This document shows, piece after piece, positions 52,718 through 61,306 of a stretch of DNA of 64,000 bases. A program made the position numbers and the translations under genes. Source of the DNA: Streptomyces rubiginosohelvolus (GTDB lineage Bacteria > Actinomycetota > Actinomycetes > Streptomycetales > Streptomycetaceae); contig NZ_BMTW01000013.1 in the NCBI RefSeq assembly GCF_014649875.1, forward strand, positions 1 through 64,000, read 5' to 3'. The first letter of the stretch is position 1. Each line of letters opens with the position of its first letter. The notes beneath the pieces were generated by a model. It made no database searches, was not told where the DNA came from, and saw only the letters and a list, made by a program, of their open reading frames with translations.

Positions 52718-53761
52718 GTGAAGAAGACGGTGACGACCCTCGCCGACGGCCGTGAGCTGATCTACTACGACGCCGCGGAGGACACCGTCCGCGACGCCGT
52801 CGACCAGCGCCCCCTGGACCCCGTCTCGACCTCGTCCGAGATCCGCCGCGACCCGCTGCTCGGCGACGCGGTCGCCATCGCCTCGCACCGCCAGGCCCGC
52901 ACCTACCACCCGCCGGCCGACGCCTGCCCGCTCTGCCCCACCCGGGAGGGCCGGCACAGCGAGATCCCCGACGACCACTACGACGTCGCGGTCTTCGAGA
53001 ACCGCTTCCCCTCGCTCGCCGGCGACTCCGGCCGCTGCGAGGTCGTCTGCTTCACCTCCGACCACGACGCGTCCTTCGCCGACCTCACCGAGGAACAGGC
53101 CGCGCTCGTCCTCGCCGCCTGGACCGACCGCACCGCCGCCCTCGCCGCCCTCGGCCAGGTCACCCAGGTCTTCTGCTTCGAGAACCGCGGCGCCGAGATC
53201 GGCGTCACCCTCGGCCACCCGCACGGCCAGATCTACGGCTACCCCTTCGTCACCCCGCGCACCGAGCTGATGCTCCGCTCGGCCGCCCGGCACCGCGAGG
53301 AGACCGGCTCCAACCTCTTCGACGACGTGGTCGCCCGCGAGGAGAAGGACGGCTCACGCGTCGTCCTCGCCACCGACCACTGGATCGCCTTCGTCCCCTA
53401 CGCGGCGCACTGGCCGTACGAGGTCCACCTGTACCCCCGCCGCCGCGTCCCCGACCTGCGGGAGCTGGACGAGGGCGCGCGGACAGAGTTCCCACAGGTC
53501 TATCTGGAACTCTTGAGGCGCTTCGACCGGATCTTCGGACCCGGCGAGCCGCCGACCCCGTACATCTCCGCCTGGCACCAGGCGCCGTTCGTGGCCGACG
53601 GCCGGGAGGACTTCGCCCTGCACCTGGAGCTTTTCACCATTCGCCGGACCTCCGGCAAGCTGAAGTTCCTCGCGGGGTCCGAGTCCGGCATGAGCGTGTT
53701 CATCAACGACGTGCCGCCGGAGGCCGCGGCCGAGCGACTGCGAGAGGTAGCGAGCCAGTGA
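52718..53761 (+). CDS. galT: Galactose-1-phosphate uridylyltransferase
   Basis: The 347-residue HIT-superfamily enzyme swaps UMP between UDP-glucose and galactose-1-phosphate. The active-site motif is GHPHGQIYGYP, with the nucleophilic His in HPH, and zinc ligands are suggested by CPLCPTREG. GTG 52718 (VKKTVTTLADGREL) has GGAGGA 6-11 bases upstream and matches the S. lividans protein start; the extension to 52679 is not used. First gene of galT-galE-galK, with GTGA overlap to galE. Confidence 0.96.
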   Translation: MKKTVTTLADGRELIYYDAAEDTVRDAVDQRPLDPVSTSSEIRRDPLLGDAVAIASHRQARTYHPPADACPLCPTREGRHSEIPDDHYDVAVFENRFPSLAGDSGRCEVVCFTSDHDASFADLTEEQAALVLAAWTDRTAALAALGQVTQVFCFENRGAEIGVTLGHPHGQIYGYPFVTPRTELMLRSAARHREETGSNLFDDVVAREEKDGSRVVLATDHWIAFVPYAAHWPYEVHLYPRRRVPDLRELDEGARTEFPQVYLELLRRFDRIFGPGEPPTPYISAWHQAPFVADGREDFALHLELFTIRRTSGKLKFLAGSESGMSVFINDVPPEAAAERLREVASQ

Positions 53762-54756
53762 GCAACCCCCAGAGCGTGTCCAACCCGCCCAAGAAGTACC
53801 TGGTCACCGGCGGCGCCGGATACGTCGGCAGTGTCGTCGCCCAGCATCTGCTGGAGGCCGGACACGCCGTGACCGTCCTCGACGACCTGTCGACCGGCTT
53901 CCGTGAGGGCGTCCCGGCCGGGGCCGCGTTCATCGAGGGCCGCATCCAGGACGCCGCCCGCCATCTGGACCCCTCCTACGACGGCGTCCTGCACTTCGCC
54001 GCCTTCTCCCAGGTCGGCGAGTCCGTCGTGAACCCCGAGAAGTACTGGGTCAACAACGTCGGCGGCACCACCGCCCTGCTCGCCGCCATGCGCGAACACG
54101 GCGTCCGCACCCTCGTGTTCTCCTCCACCGCCGCCACCTACGGCGAACCGGTCTCCAGCCCCATCACCGAGACCGACCCCACCGCGCCCACCAGCCCCTA
54201 CGGGGCGTCCAAGCTCGCCGTCGACCACATGATCAGCGGCGAGGCCACCGCCCACGGCCTGGCAGCCGTCTCGCTGCGCTACTTCAACGTGGCGGGGGCG
54301 TACGGAAGTTGCGGGGAGCGGCACGACCCCGAGTCCCACCTCATCCCGTTGGTCCTCCAAGTCGCCCTGGGCAAGCGCGAGTCGATCAACGTCTACGGCG
54401 ACGACTACCCCACCCCCGACGGCACCTGCGTCCGCGACTACATCCACGTCGCCGACCTCGCCGAGGCCCACCTGCTGGCCCTCACCGCCGCCGCCCCCGG
54501 CGAGCACCTGATCTGCAACCTCGGCAACGGCAACGGCTTCTCGGTCCGCGAGGTCATCGAGACCGTCCGCAAGGTCACCGGCCACCCGGTCCCCGAGACC
54601 GCAGCCCCCCGCCGCGGCGGCGACCCGGCCGTCCTCGTCGCCTCCGCCGCCACCGCCATCGAGCGCCTCGGCTGGCAGCCGTCCCGCGCCGACCTGGCCG
54701 GAATCATCGCCGACGCCTGGCAGTTCGCCCGCCGAGAGGACACGACCACCCCATGA
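53758..54756 (+). CDS. galE: UDP-glucose 4-epimerase
   Basis: The 332-residue extended SDR has the NAD motif TGGAGYVGS, FSSTAATYG with the catalytic Ser/Thr, YGASK (Tyr, Lys), and SLRYFNVAGA. It interconverts UDP-galactose and UDP-glucose. It lies between galT (GTGA overlap) and galK (ATGA overlap), the classical Streptomyces order. Confidence 0.96.
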   Translation: MSNPQSVSNPPKKYLVTGGAGYVGSVVAQHLLEAGHAVTVLDDLSTGFREGVPAGAAFIEGRIQDAARHLDPSYDGVLHFAAFSQVGESVVNPEKYWVNNVGGTTALLAAMREHGVRTLVFSSTAATYGEPVSSPITETDPTAPTSPYGASKLAVDHMISGEATAHGLAAVSLRYFNVAGAYGSCGERHDPESHLIPLVLQVALGKRESINVYGDDYPTPDGTCVRDYIHVADLAEAHLLALTAAAPGEHLICNLGNGNGFSVREVIETVRKVTGHPVPETAAPRRGGDPAVLVASAATAIERLGWQPSRADLAGIIADAWQFARREDTTTP

Positions 54757-55955
54757 CCGAGCACGCCGAACCGACCGCGACCGCCGTCGAGGGGCACCGG
54801 GCCGACCCCGCCGCGACCTTCGCCGAGCTGTACGGAAACGAGCCCGACGGCATCTGGGCCGCACCCGGACGAGTGAACCTGATCGGCGAGTACACCGACT
54901 TCAACGACGGCTTCGTCATGCCGCTCGCCCTCCCGCACACCGCCGTCGCCGCCGTCTCCCGCCGCGACGACGGCGTCCTGCGCCTCTACTCCACCGACGT
55001 CCCCGGCGGTGTCGTCTCGCTGCGCACCGACGAACTCACCCCGCACTCCGGCCACGGCTGGGCCGCCTACCCCGCCGGGGTCCTCTGGGCGCTGCGCGAG
55101 GCCGGGCACCCGGTCACCGGGGCGGACATCGCGCTGACCTCCACCGTGCCCACCGGTGCCGGGCTCTCCTCATCCGCCGCCCTCGAAGTCGTCACCGCGC
55201 TCGCCCTGAACGACCTCTTCGCACTCGGCCTGAGCGCCGCCGAACTCGCCGTGATCGGCCGCCGCGCCGAGAACGACTTCGTCGGCGTGCCCTGCGGGAT
55301 CATGGACCAGATGGCCTCGGCCTGCTGCACCGAGGGCCATGCCCTCCACCTGGACACCCGCGACCTCTCGCTGCGCCAGGTCCCCTTCGACCTGGCGTCC
55401 CAGGGGCTGACGCTCCTGGCCGTCGACACCCGGGTCAAGCACGCGCTCGGCGACGGTGCGTACGCGGAGCGCCGGGCCGGCTGCGAGGAGGGCGCCCGGC
55501 TGCTCGGCATACCGATGCTGCGCGATCTGCCGTACGAGAATCTCGCCTCGGCCCTGGCCACCCTCGCCGACGCCGGGGCGGACGAGTCCGTCATCCGGTA
55601 CGTACGCCATGTCGTCGGCGACAACCGCCGGGTCGAGCAGGTCATCGCCCTGCTCGACGCGGGCGACGTCCGTGCAGCGGGCCCCGTCCTGAACGAGGGC
55701 CACCTCTCGCTCCGGGACGATCTGCGGGTCTCCTGCCCCGAGTTGGACCTCGTGGTCGAGTCGGCGAACGCGGCCGGGGCGCTGGGTGCGCGGATGACCG
55801 GGGGCGGCTTCGGTGGCTCCGCGGTCGTCCTGGTGGAGGAGTCGGCGGCCGGAACGGTGGCCAAGGCGGTCAGCGAGGCGTTCGCGGCGGCCGGACACGC
55901 GGCCCCGGGGATCTTCGACGCCGTCCCGTCCGCCGGAGCGCGCCGGCTGCGCTGA
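54753..55955 (+). CDS. galK: Galactokinase
   Basis: The 400-residue GHMP kinase phosphorylates galactose at C1. The galactokinase signature is GRVNLIGEYTDFNDGFVMP, the ATP motif is TSTVPTGAGLSSSAALEV, the catalytic Asp region is GIMDQMAS and motif 3 is GARMTGGGFGGSAVVL. Last gene of the gal operon. It converges with a GNAT gene 22 bp downstream. Confidence 0.97.
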   Translation: MTEHAEPTATAVEGHRADPAATFAELYGNEPDGIWAAPGRVNLIGEYTDFNDGFVMPLALPHTAVAAVSRRDDGVLRLYSTDVPGGVVSLRTDELTPHSGHGWAAYPAGVLWALREAGHPVTGADIALTSTVPTGAGLSSSAALEVVTALALNDLFALGLSAAELAVIGRRAENDFVGVPCGIMDQMASACCTEGHALHLDTRDLSLRQVPFDLASQGLTLLAVDTRVKHALGDGAYAERRAGCEEGARLLGIPMLRDLPYENLASALATLADAGADESVIRYVRHVVGDNRRVEQVIALLDAGDVRAAGPVLNEGHLSLRDDLRVSCPELDLVVESANAAGALGARMTGGGFGGSAVVLVEESAAGTVAKAVSEAFAAAGHAAPGIFDAVPSAGARRLR

Positions 55956-55976
55956 GCCTGTTCCGGTGTCCCGCGC

Positions 55977-56417
55977 TCACAGGTCCTTGACCAGGATGAA
56001 CTCGGTGACGCCGGGCGGGTAGTCGGCGACCCGGCCGATCTCCTCGTACCCCTGTCCGCGGTAGAAGCCGGGGGCCTGGAAATCCCAGGTCTCCAGCCGC
56101 GAGCGGGTGCAGGCGCGCTCGGTGCGGGCCGTCCGTTCGGCCTCGGCGAGCAGGCGCGCGCCGAGGCCGAGGCCCCGGTGCGGGGCGTCGACCCAGAGCA
56201 GATCGACGTGCAGCCAGTACGCCCAGGTCCGCCCGGTCAGCCCGCCCGCCAGGGCCCCGTGCTCGTCCAACGCCCACACCTCCAGCGGGACTTCGTGCTC
56301 TGCGGAGGTGGAGAGCAGCGCACGCAGGCCGGCCGACGCGGCGACGTTGTCCTCGTGCAGACGCCCGCTCAGCAGAATGCGACGTTCTTTGTCTACTTCT
56401 GTCTCAAGACGGAACAT
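55977..56417 (-). CDS. GNAT-family N-acetyltransferase
   Basis: The 146-residue enzyme has CoA-binding HRGLGLGARLL in WVDAPHRGLGLGARLL and the closing DFQAPGFYRGQGYEEIGRVAD. The N-terminal third is short and variable. It resembles YhbS/AttT-like acetyltransferases. Substrate unknown. Confidence 0.88.
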   Translation of the reverse strand: MFRLETEVDKERRILLSGRLHEDNVAASAGLRALLSTSAEHEVPLEVWALDEHGALAGGLTGRTWAYWLHVDLLWVDAPHRGLGLGARLLAEAERTARTERACTRSRLETWDFQAPGFYRGQGYEEIGRVADYPPGVTEFILVKDL

Positions 56418-56542
56418 GAATCCACCCTAAGACGCGCCTGAGGCAACCAGTTCGCCGAATCGCCTTCCCCCTGTGGCCCCCGCCCGTACGCTGATGCTCA
56501 GCACCGGTGGGGGCCGGTGTCGATTCAGGGGAGCGAGAAAGC

Positions 56543-56635
56543 CGGGTACGGCGTCCGGGGCAGGGTGGCAGGCGGTTCGACGACGGCGGTCGTCGGCGCG
56601 GCAGACCACCGAGCGGCCGACGGACGCCGTACCCG
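56543..56635 (+). promoter_or_regulatory. Structured 5' leader of an orphan response regulator
   Basis: A 15-bp perfect long-range inverted repeat (56543-56557 with 56621-56635) encloses a smaller hairpin GACGAC/GTCGTC (56579-56594, 4-base loop). The outer stem ends 30 bases before GTG 56666. This could be a cis-acting RNA, an attenuator or an operator pair. No riboswitch class was recognised. Confidence 0.5.
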
Positions 56636-56665
56636 CAGCTATCCGCCCCCACCGATGGGGGTTCT

Positions 56666-57451
56666 GTGGCGCGTATCCGGGTTCTCGTGGTGGACGACCA
56701 CCGCATCTTCGCCGAGTCGCTCGCGGCCGCCCTCGCGGCCGAACCGGACGTCGACGTCTCCGCCGCGGGCAGCGGCCCGGCCGCGCTGCGCGCCCTGGAG
56801 CGCGCGGCCGCCGAGGGGCGCGGTTACGACGTGCTCCTGGTCGACGCCGAGCTGGGCGCCCTGACGAACGGCGAGCCGCCCGCCGTCCCCGCGCCCCGGC
56901 AGGAGGAGACGGCCGCCGTCGACGGCATCGCGCTGGTCGCCGGGGTCCGCGCGGCCCGGCCCGCCGTGCGGTCGGTGGTGCTCGCCGAGAAGGACGACCC
57001 GCGCGCGGCCGCCCGGGCGCTCCAGGCGGGGGCCTCGGGCTGGGTGGCCAAGGACTGTTCGCTGCAACGGCTGCTGTCGGTGATCCGGGGCGTGCTGCGC
57101 GACGAGACGCATCTGCCGCCCGCCCTGCTCACCGGCGTCCTGCGGGAGCTGACCGCGGCCCGCAAGCACCGCACCGAGAGCGAGCGGCTGGTGGAGTCGC
57201 TGACGCCCCGGGAGCGCGAGGTGCTGCGCTGCATGGTGGCGGGCCTGGGCCGCAAGGCGGTCGCGGAGCGGCTGTTCCTGTCCCCGCACACGGTGCGCAC
57301 CCATATGCAGAACGTGCTGGGCAAGCTCGGGGTGCACTCGACGCTGGCCGCGGTGGCGCTGGCCCGCCGGGCGGGGGTCGGCCCGGCCGACGCGGGAACG
57401 GGTGCGCTAGGTCGGGATGTTGTCGAACGGGGCGGTCAACTGGCGCAGTAG
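56666..57451 (+). CDS. Orphan NarL/LuxR-type response regulator
   Basis: The 261-residue protein has a receiver domain with VVDDHR (Asp10-Asp11), phospho-acceptor Asp60 in VLLVDAELG and Lys in WVAKDCS. An insertion of about 20 Pro/Ala/Glu-rich residues follows Asp60. The HTH is at about 185-245 (LTPREREVLRCMVAGLGRKA, then SPHTVRTHMQNVLGKLGV). GTG 56666 is fixed by GGGGG 5-9 bases upstream and by alignment of the receiver; a longer frame lacks support. No kinase is adjacent. Its last 45 bases overlap the 3' end of tamR on the other strand. Confidence 0.88.
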   Translation: MARIRVLVVDDHRIFAESLAAALAAEPDVDVSAAGSGPAALRALERAAAEGRGYDVLLVDAELGALTNGEPPAVPAPRQEETAAVDGIALVAGVRAARPAVRSVVLAEKDDPRAAARALQAGASGWVAKDCSLQRLLSVIRGVLRDETHLPPALLTGVLRELTAARKHRTESERLVESLTPREREVLRCMVAGLGRKAVAERLFLSPHTVRTHMQNVLGKLGVHSTLAAVALARRAGVGPADAGTGALGRDVVERGGQLAQ

Positions 57452-57904
57452 CCCGGCCAGGTCGCCGCGCTGGGCGCGGGAGAGCTCGGCGAGGATGGCG
57501 CGCTCCTGGGCGAGGAGCCCGGCCAGCGACTGGTCGGCCTTGTCGCGCCCCTCGGCCGTGAGCCGGACGAGGACGCCGCGCCGGTCGTTCGGGTCGGGCA
57601 GCCGCTCGACGAGGTTCTTCTTGGTGAGCCGGTCGATGCGGTTGGTCATCGTGCCCGAGGTGACCAGGGTCTGGGTGAGGAGCTGCCCGGGGGAGAGCTG
57701 GTACGGGGCGCCGGCCCGGCGGAGCGACGTGAGCACGTCGAACTCCCACGGCTCCAGATTGTGCTCGGAGAACGCTATGCGGCGGGCCCGGTCGAGGTGG
57801 CGTGCCAGGCGGGAGACGCGACTGAGCACCTCGAGTGGTTCCACGTCGAGGTCGGGGCGCTCGCGGCGCCATGCAGCGACCAGTCGGTCGACCTCGTCCT
57901 CCAT
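57407..57904 (-). CDS. tamR: MarR-family regulator TamR (UrtR subgroup)
   Basis: The 165-residue winged-helix repressor has the extra N-terminal helix of urate/citrate-responsive MarR proteins (VDRLVAAWRRERPDL) and the recognition region LTQTLVTSGTMTNRIDRLTK with wing DPNDRRGVLVRLT. In S. coelicolor TamR (SCO3133) represses its own gene and the divergent tam gene, and responds to citrate, aconitate and oxidative stress. The same divergent arrangement and twin palindromes are present here. Its gene overlaps the convergent response-regulator gene by 45 bases. Confidence 0.9.
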   Translation of the reverse strand: MEDEVDRLVAAWRRERPDLDVEPLEVLSRVSRLARHLDRARRIAFSEHNLEPWEFDVLTSLRRAGAPYQLSPGQLLTQTLVTSGTMTNRIDRLTKKNLVERLPDPNDRRGVLVRLTAEGRDKADQSLAGLLAQERAILAELSRAQRGDLAGLLRQLTAPFDNIPT

Positions 57905-57940
57905 GTCGATCAGTGTAGAGGGTCCCTCGACATGAAGTCT

Positions 57941-57968
57941 CTTGAATTCAAGTGTCTTGACATCAAGA
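57941..57968. promoter_or_regulatory. Twin TamR operators
   Basis: CTTGAATTCAAG (57941-57952) and TCTTGA-CA-TCAAGA (57955-57968) are two perfect palindromes with centres 15 bp apart, between tamR and tam. They have the TTGA/TCAA form of MarR/UrtR-family sites and fit binding by two dimers on overlapping faces. Confidence 0.75.
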
Positions 57969-57993
57969 GATCCTCGGCGTGATCCTGTTCCCC

Positions 57994-58806
57994 ATGACCG
58001 CAACCCACCAGCCTTCCTGGGATCCGCAGCAGTACCTGCGCCACGCGGACCACCGCACCCGCCCCTTCCAGGACCTCCTGGCCCGTATCGGCGATCTTCC
58101 CGGCCACCCCGCACCCCGTATCGCCGACCTCGGCTGCGGCGCGGGCAACGTCACCGCGCTCCTCGCCGACCGCTGGCCCGAGGCCCGGATCACCGGCTAC
58201 GACACCTCGCGCGAGATGCTCGCCGAGGCCGCCGCCCACGCCCGGCCGCCCCTGCTCGACTTCGCCGAGGCCGACGCCGCGACCTGGGAGCCCACCGAGA
58301 CGTACGGTCTGATCGTCTCCACCTCCGCACTCCAGTGGATCCCCGGCCACGCCGACCACTTCCCCCGCTGGCTCGACGCCCTCGCGCCCGGCGGCACGCT
58401 CGCCTTCCAGGTCCCCGGCAACTTCACCGCCCCCAGCCACACACTCCTGGCCGGCCTCCGCGAGTCCGACCGCTGGCGTCCCCTGCTCCACGGCGTCGGC
58501 GACCGCACCGCCTCCGTCCTGGACCCCACCGACTACCTCACCCGCCTCCGCGACCTCGGCTGCACGGCGGATGTCTGGGAGACCACCTACCTCCAGACCC
58601 TGCACGGCGACGACGCGGTCCTCGACTGGGTCAAGGGCACCGCCCTGCGCCCCGTCCTCACCGCGCTGGCCGACAACCCGGCCGCCCGCGACGCGTTCCT
58701 CGCCGCCTACCGCGACCTGCTCCGCGAGGCCTACCCGCCGGGCCCGTACGGCACGGTCTTCCCGTTCCGCCGCATCTTCGCGGTCGCCCGCAAGGAGAAG
58801 CGATGA
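57994..58806 (+). CDS. tam: Trans-aconitate 2-methyltransferase
   Basis: The 270-residue SAM-dependent enzyme methylates trans-aconitate, which detoxifies an aconitase inhibitor. It has motif I IADLGCGAGNVTALLADRWP, ITGYDTSREML, and ALQWIPGHADHFPRW, a typical Tam block. ATG 57994 is chosen by family length; GTG 57979 is in frame upstream, and neither has a Shine-Dalgarno. Divergent from tamR; overlaps the VOC gene by ATGA. Confidence 0.92.
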   Translation: MTATHQPSWDPQQYLRHADHRTRPFQDLLARIGDLPGHPAPRIADLGCGAGNVTALLADRWPEARITGYDTSREMLAEAAAHARPPLLDFAEADAATWEPTETYGLIVSTSALQWIPGHADHFPRWLDALAPGGTLAFQVPGNFTAPSHTLLAGLRESDRWRPLLHGVGDRTASVLDPTDYLTRLRDLGCTADVWETTYLQTLHGDDAVLDWVKGTALRPVLTALADNPAARDAFLAAYRDLLREAYPPGPYGTVFPFRRIFAVARKEKR

Positions 58807-59186
58807 CCGCCGCTCCCGGCCTCGCCCTCGCCGCCGTCGACCACGTCCAGCTCGCCGCCCCGCCCGGCTCCGAGGACGCCCTGCGCACCTTCTACGCCGG
58901 CGCCCTGGGCATGACCGAGATCCCCAAACCCCCGGTGCTCGCCGCCCGCGGCGGCTGCTGGTTCGCCGCCGGACCGGTCCAGCTCCACCTGGGCATCGAG
59001 GAGGACTTCCGCCCCGCGAAGAAGGCCCACCCGGGACTGCGCGTCACCGGCATCGAGGCCTGCGCGGCCCGCCTGGAGTCCCACGGCGTGGCCGTCACCT
59101 GGGACGACGACCTCCCCGGCCACCGCCGCTTCTACGCCCACGACCCGGCCGGCAACCGCCTGGAGTTCCTGGAGCCGGACGCGTAA
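58803..59186 (+). CDS. VOC/glyoxalase-family protein
   Basis: The 127-residue protein has paired beta-alpha-beta-beta-beta modules: VDHVQLAAPPGSEDALRTFY with LGMTEIPKP, and the end YAHDPAGNRLEFLEP with the conserved Glu ligand. Metal ligands His15 and Glu near the C-terminus are present. It is coupled to tam by ATGA, so it may act on a related small molecule or resistance substrate. Confidence 0.9.
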   Translation: MTAAPGLALAAVDHVQLAAPPGSEDALRTFYAGALGMTEIPKPPVLAARGGCWFAAGPVQLHLGIEEDFRPAKKAHPGLRVTGIEACAARLESHGVAVTWDDDLPGHRRFYAHDPAGNRLEFLEPDA

Positions 59187-59227
59187 CCGGGCGGAGCAAG
59201 CCCCGAGCCGCTGCGGGGTGAGCCCGG
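59187..59227. terminator. Nested hairpin between converging genes
   Basis: CCCCG/CGGGG (59201-59218) lies inside CCGGGC/GCCCGG (59187-59227). It starts right after the VOC gene stop (59184-59186) and faces the TetR gene end, so it is a probable shared terminator. Confidence 0.6.
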
Positions 59228-59237
59228 AGCCGGCTCC

Positions 59238-59924
59238 TCAGCTCTTCCGGTGCCCTATCAGCCGCGGCTTCGACTCCAGGTTCTCCAGCCCGTGCCAGCA
59301 GAGGTTCACCAGGTGCGCGGCCACCTCCGCCTTCTTCGGCTTGCGCACGTCCAGCCACCACTGGCCCGTCAGCGCCACCATCCCCACCAGCGCCTGCGCG
59401 TACAGCGGGGCCAGCTTCGGGTCGAAGCCGCGGGCCTTGAACTCCAGGCCCAGGATGTCCTCCACCTGCGTGGCGATATCGCTGATCAGCGACGCGAACG
59501 TGCCCGTCGACTGCGCCACAGGCGAATCCCGCACCAGGATCCGGAAACCGTCCGTGTACGACTCGATGTAGTCCAGCAGCGCGAACGCCGCCTGCTCCAG
59601 CAGCTCACGTGGATGCCCCGCCGTGAGCGCCCCCTGCACCATGTCCAGCAGCTGGCGCATCTCGCGGTCGACCACCACCGCGTACAGGCCCTCCTTGCCG
59701 CCGAAGTGCTCGTACACCACCGGCTTGGACACCCCGGCGCGCGCCGCGATCTCCTCCACCGACGTGCCCTCGAAGCCCTTGTCGGCGAACAGGGCGCGCC
59801 CGATGTCCAGCAGCTGCTCGCGGCGCTCCTTCCCCGTCATCCGGACCCGCCGGGCCCGGCGGGAGGGGGAGGTCCTGCTCTTGTCGCTGCCTGTGCTGGA
59901 GTCCGTCGCCACGTCGTCAATCAT
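59238..59924 (-). CDS. TetR-family regulator of the desaturase operon
   Basis: The 228-residue regulator has an N-terminal HTH at about 30-80 (ERREQLLDIGRALFADKGFE, then SVEEIAARAGVSKPVVYEHF) and a helical ligand domain. Its ATG overlaps the desaturase stop (ATGA), so it is made with its probable target. By analogy with DesT/FasR-type proteins it may sense acyl-CoA. Candidate operators lie upstream of the desaturase. Confidence 0.9.
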   Translation of the reverse strand: MIDDVATDSSTGSDKSRTSPSRRARRVRMTGKERREQLLDIGRALFADKGFEGTSVEEIAARAGVSKPVVYEHFGGKEGLYAVVVDREMRQLLDMVQGALTAGHPRELLEQAAFALLDYIESYTDGFRILVRDSPVAQSTGTFASLISDIATQVEDILGLEFKARGFDPKLAPLYAQALVGMVALTGQWWLDVRKPKKAEVAAHLVNLCWHGLENLESKPRLIGHRKS

Positions 59925-60907
59925 GCCGCGTCGGCCGGTACGGACGTGCGCCGGGAGTCGATCCGCGCGGCATCCGGCCACCGCACGTCATAGGCCCAGC
60001 CCAGCTTCTCGAACCAGCGGATCAGCCGGGCGCTGGAGTCGATCTGCCCCCGCATCACCCCGTGGCGGGCGCTCGTCGGGTCCGCGTGGTGCAGGTTGTG
60101 CCAGGACTCGCCGCACGACAGCACCGCCAGCCACCACACGTTCCCCGACCGGTCACGCGACTTGAACGGCCGCTTGCCCACCGCGTGGCAGATCGAGTTG
60201 ATCGACCAGGTCACGTGGTGCAGCAGCGCGACCCGTACCAGCGAACCCCAGAAGAACGCCGTCGCCGCACCCCACCACGACATCGTCACCAGGCCGCCCA
60301 CCAGCGGCGGGATCGCCAGCGAGACGATCGTGAAGGTCAGGAAGTGGCGCGAGACCGCCCGGATCGCCGGGTCCTTGATCAGATCGGGAGCGTACTTCTG
60401 CTGCGGCGTCTGCTCCTCGTCGAACATCCACGCGATGTGCGCCCACCACAGCCCCTTCATCAGAGCCGGCAGGCTCTCCCCGAACCGCCACGGCGAATGC
60501 GGGTCGCCCTCCGCGTCCGAGAACCGGTGGTGCTTGCGGTGATCGGCCACCCACCGCACCAGCGGCCCCTCCACCGCCAGCGAGCCCATCACGGCCAGCG
60601 CGATCCGCAGCGGCCGCTTCGCCTTGAACGAACCGTGCGTGAAATACCGGTGGAAGCCGATCGTGATCCCGTGACAGCCGATGAAGTACATCGCCACCAG
60701 CAGGCCGATGTCGAGCCAGCTCACCCCCCAGCCCCACGCCAACGGCACCGCCGCGACCAGCGCCACGAACGGCACCACGATGAACGCCAGCAGCGCGAAC
60801 TGCTCGATCGACCGCTTGCTGTCGCCGCCCAGTGTGGCGGAGGGCAGCGGAGCCGCGGCGGCTCCGGGTGGCTCGGTCTCGTCGACCGCAGGAGGAGTGC
60901 TCGGCAT
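59921..60907 (-). CDS. Membrane acyl-CoA/fatty-acid desaturase
   Basis: The 328-residue di-iron enzyme has the three His boxes HRYFTH, HRKHHRFSD and HNLHHADP, and four membrane helices. It introduces a cis double bond (delta-9 type) into acyl chains. The start 60907 (MPSTPPAVDE) has GAGGT about 9 bases upstream; the longer frame to 61138 is rejected. It heads an operon with its TetR regulator. Confidence 0.93.
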   Translation of the reverse strand: MPSTPPAVDETEPPGAAAAPLPSATLGGDSKRSIEQFALLAFIVVPFVALVAAVPLAWGWGVSWLDIGLLVAMYFIGCHGITIGFHRYFTHGSFKAKRPLRIALAVMGSLAVEGPLVRWVADHRKHHRFSDAEGDPHSPWRFGESLPALMKGLWWAHIAWMFDEEQTPQQKYAPDLIKDPAIRAVSRHFLTFTIVSLAIPPLVGGLVTMSWWGAATAFFWGSLVRVALLHHVTWSINSICHAVGKRPFKSRDRSGNVWWLAVLSCGESWHNLHHADPTSARHGVMRGQIDSSARLIRWFEKLGWAYDVRWPDAARIDSRRTSVPADAA

Positions 60908-61306
60908 GGGGGGATACCTCTGAGGGTGAGGGAGAAGGCTCGGACGGCCGTGGCTACGGTTCCGTAACCTACGGCTTGGTAAGTATGGCAGTGACGGGCC
61001 CCACAACACGAGAGGCCGCTCCAACCCGTCCCACGCGGTAGCCCGCCCGCCACCGGGGTAGGGGGTAACCGCCCGGGTGCGCCCGCGGCGGCGGCCGCGA
61101 CCCCTGCGGGGCAACGGACACGCCGCCTGCGACGACACCTATCCTGGGAGGGTCGGACAGCGCGGTCCGCACCCGCTCGTCGGGGCGTGGCGACAGCACC
61201 GCTGCCAGCCGCAGGGCCCCGGACCCCGCCACCCGCCCCCACCGCCACGCACCGGGGGACGGCGAAGCGAACGCACCTCCTCATTCACTGCAAGGAGCCG
61301 CACACT
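60908..61306. other. 399-bp divergent region between desaturase and ppc
   Basis: The left part holds the TACGG operator cluster. The right part is GC-rich, with a possible -10 TATCCT at 61140-61145 for ppc, which would give a leader of about 155 nt. AAGGAG at 61292-61297 is the ppc ribosome site. No gene is seen. Confidence 0.45.
60955..60974. promoter_or_regulatory. Overlapping TACGG palindromes, probable TetR operator
   Basis: TACGG-TT-CCGTA (60955-60966) and CCGTA-ACC-TACGG (60962-60974) share the middle half-site, giving three alternating arms in 20 bp about 50 bp upstream of the desaturase start. This suits one or two TetR dimers. Confidence 0.6.
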
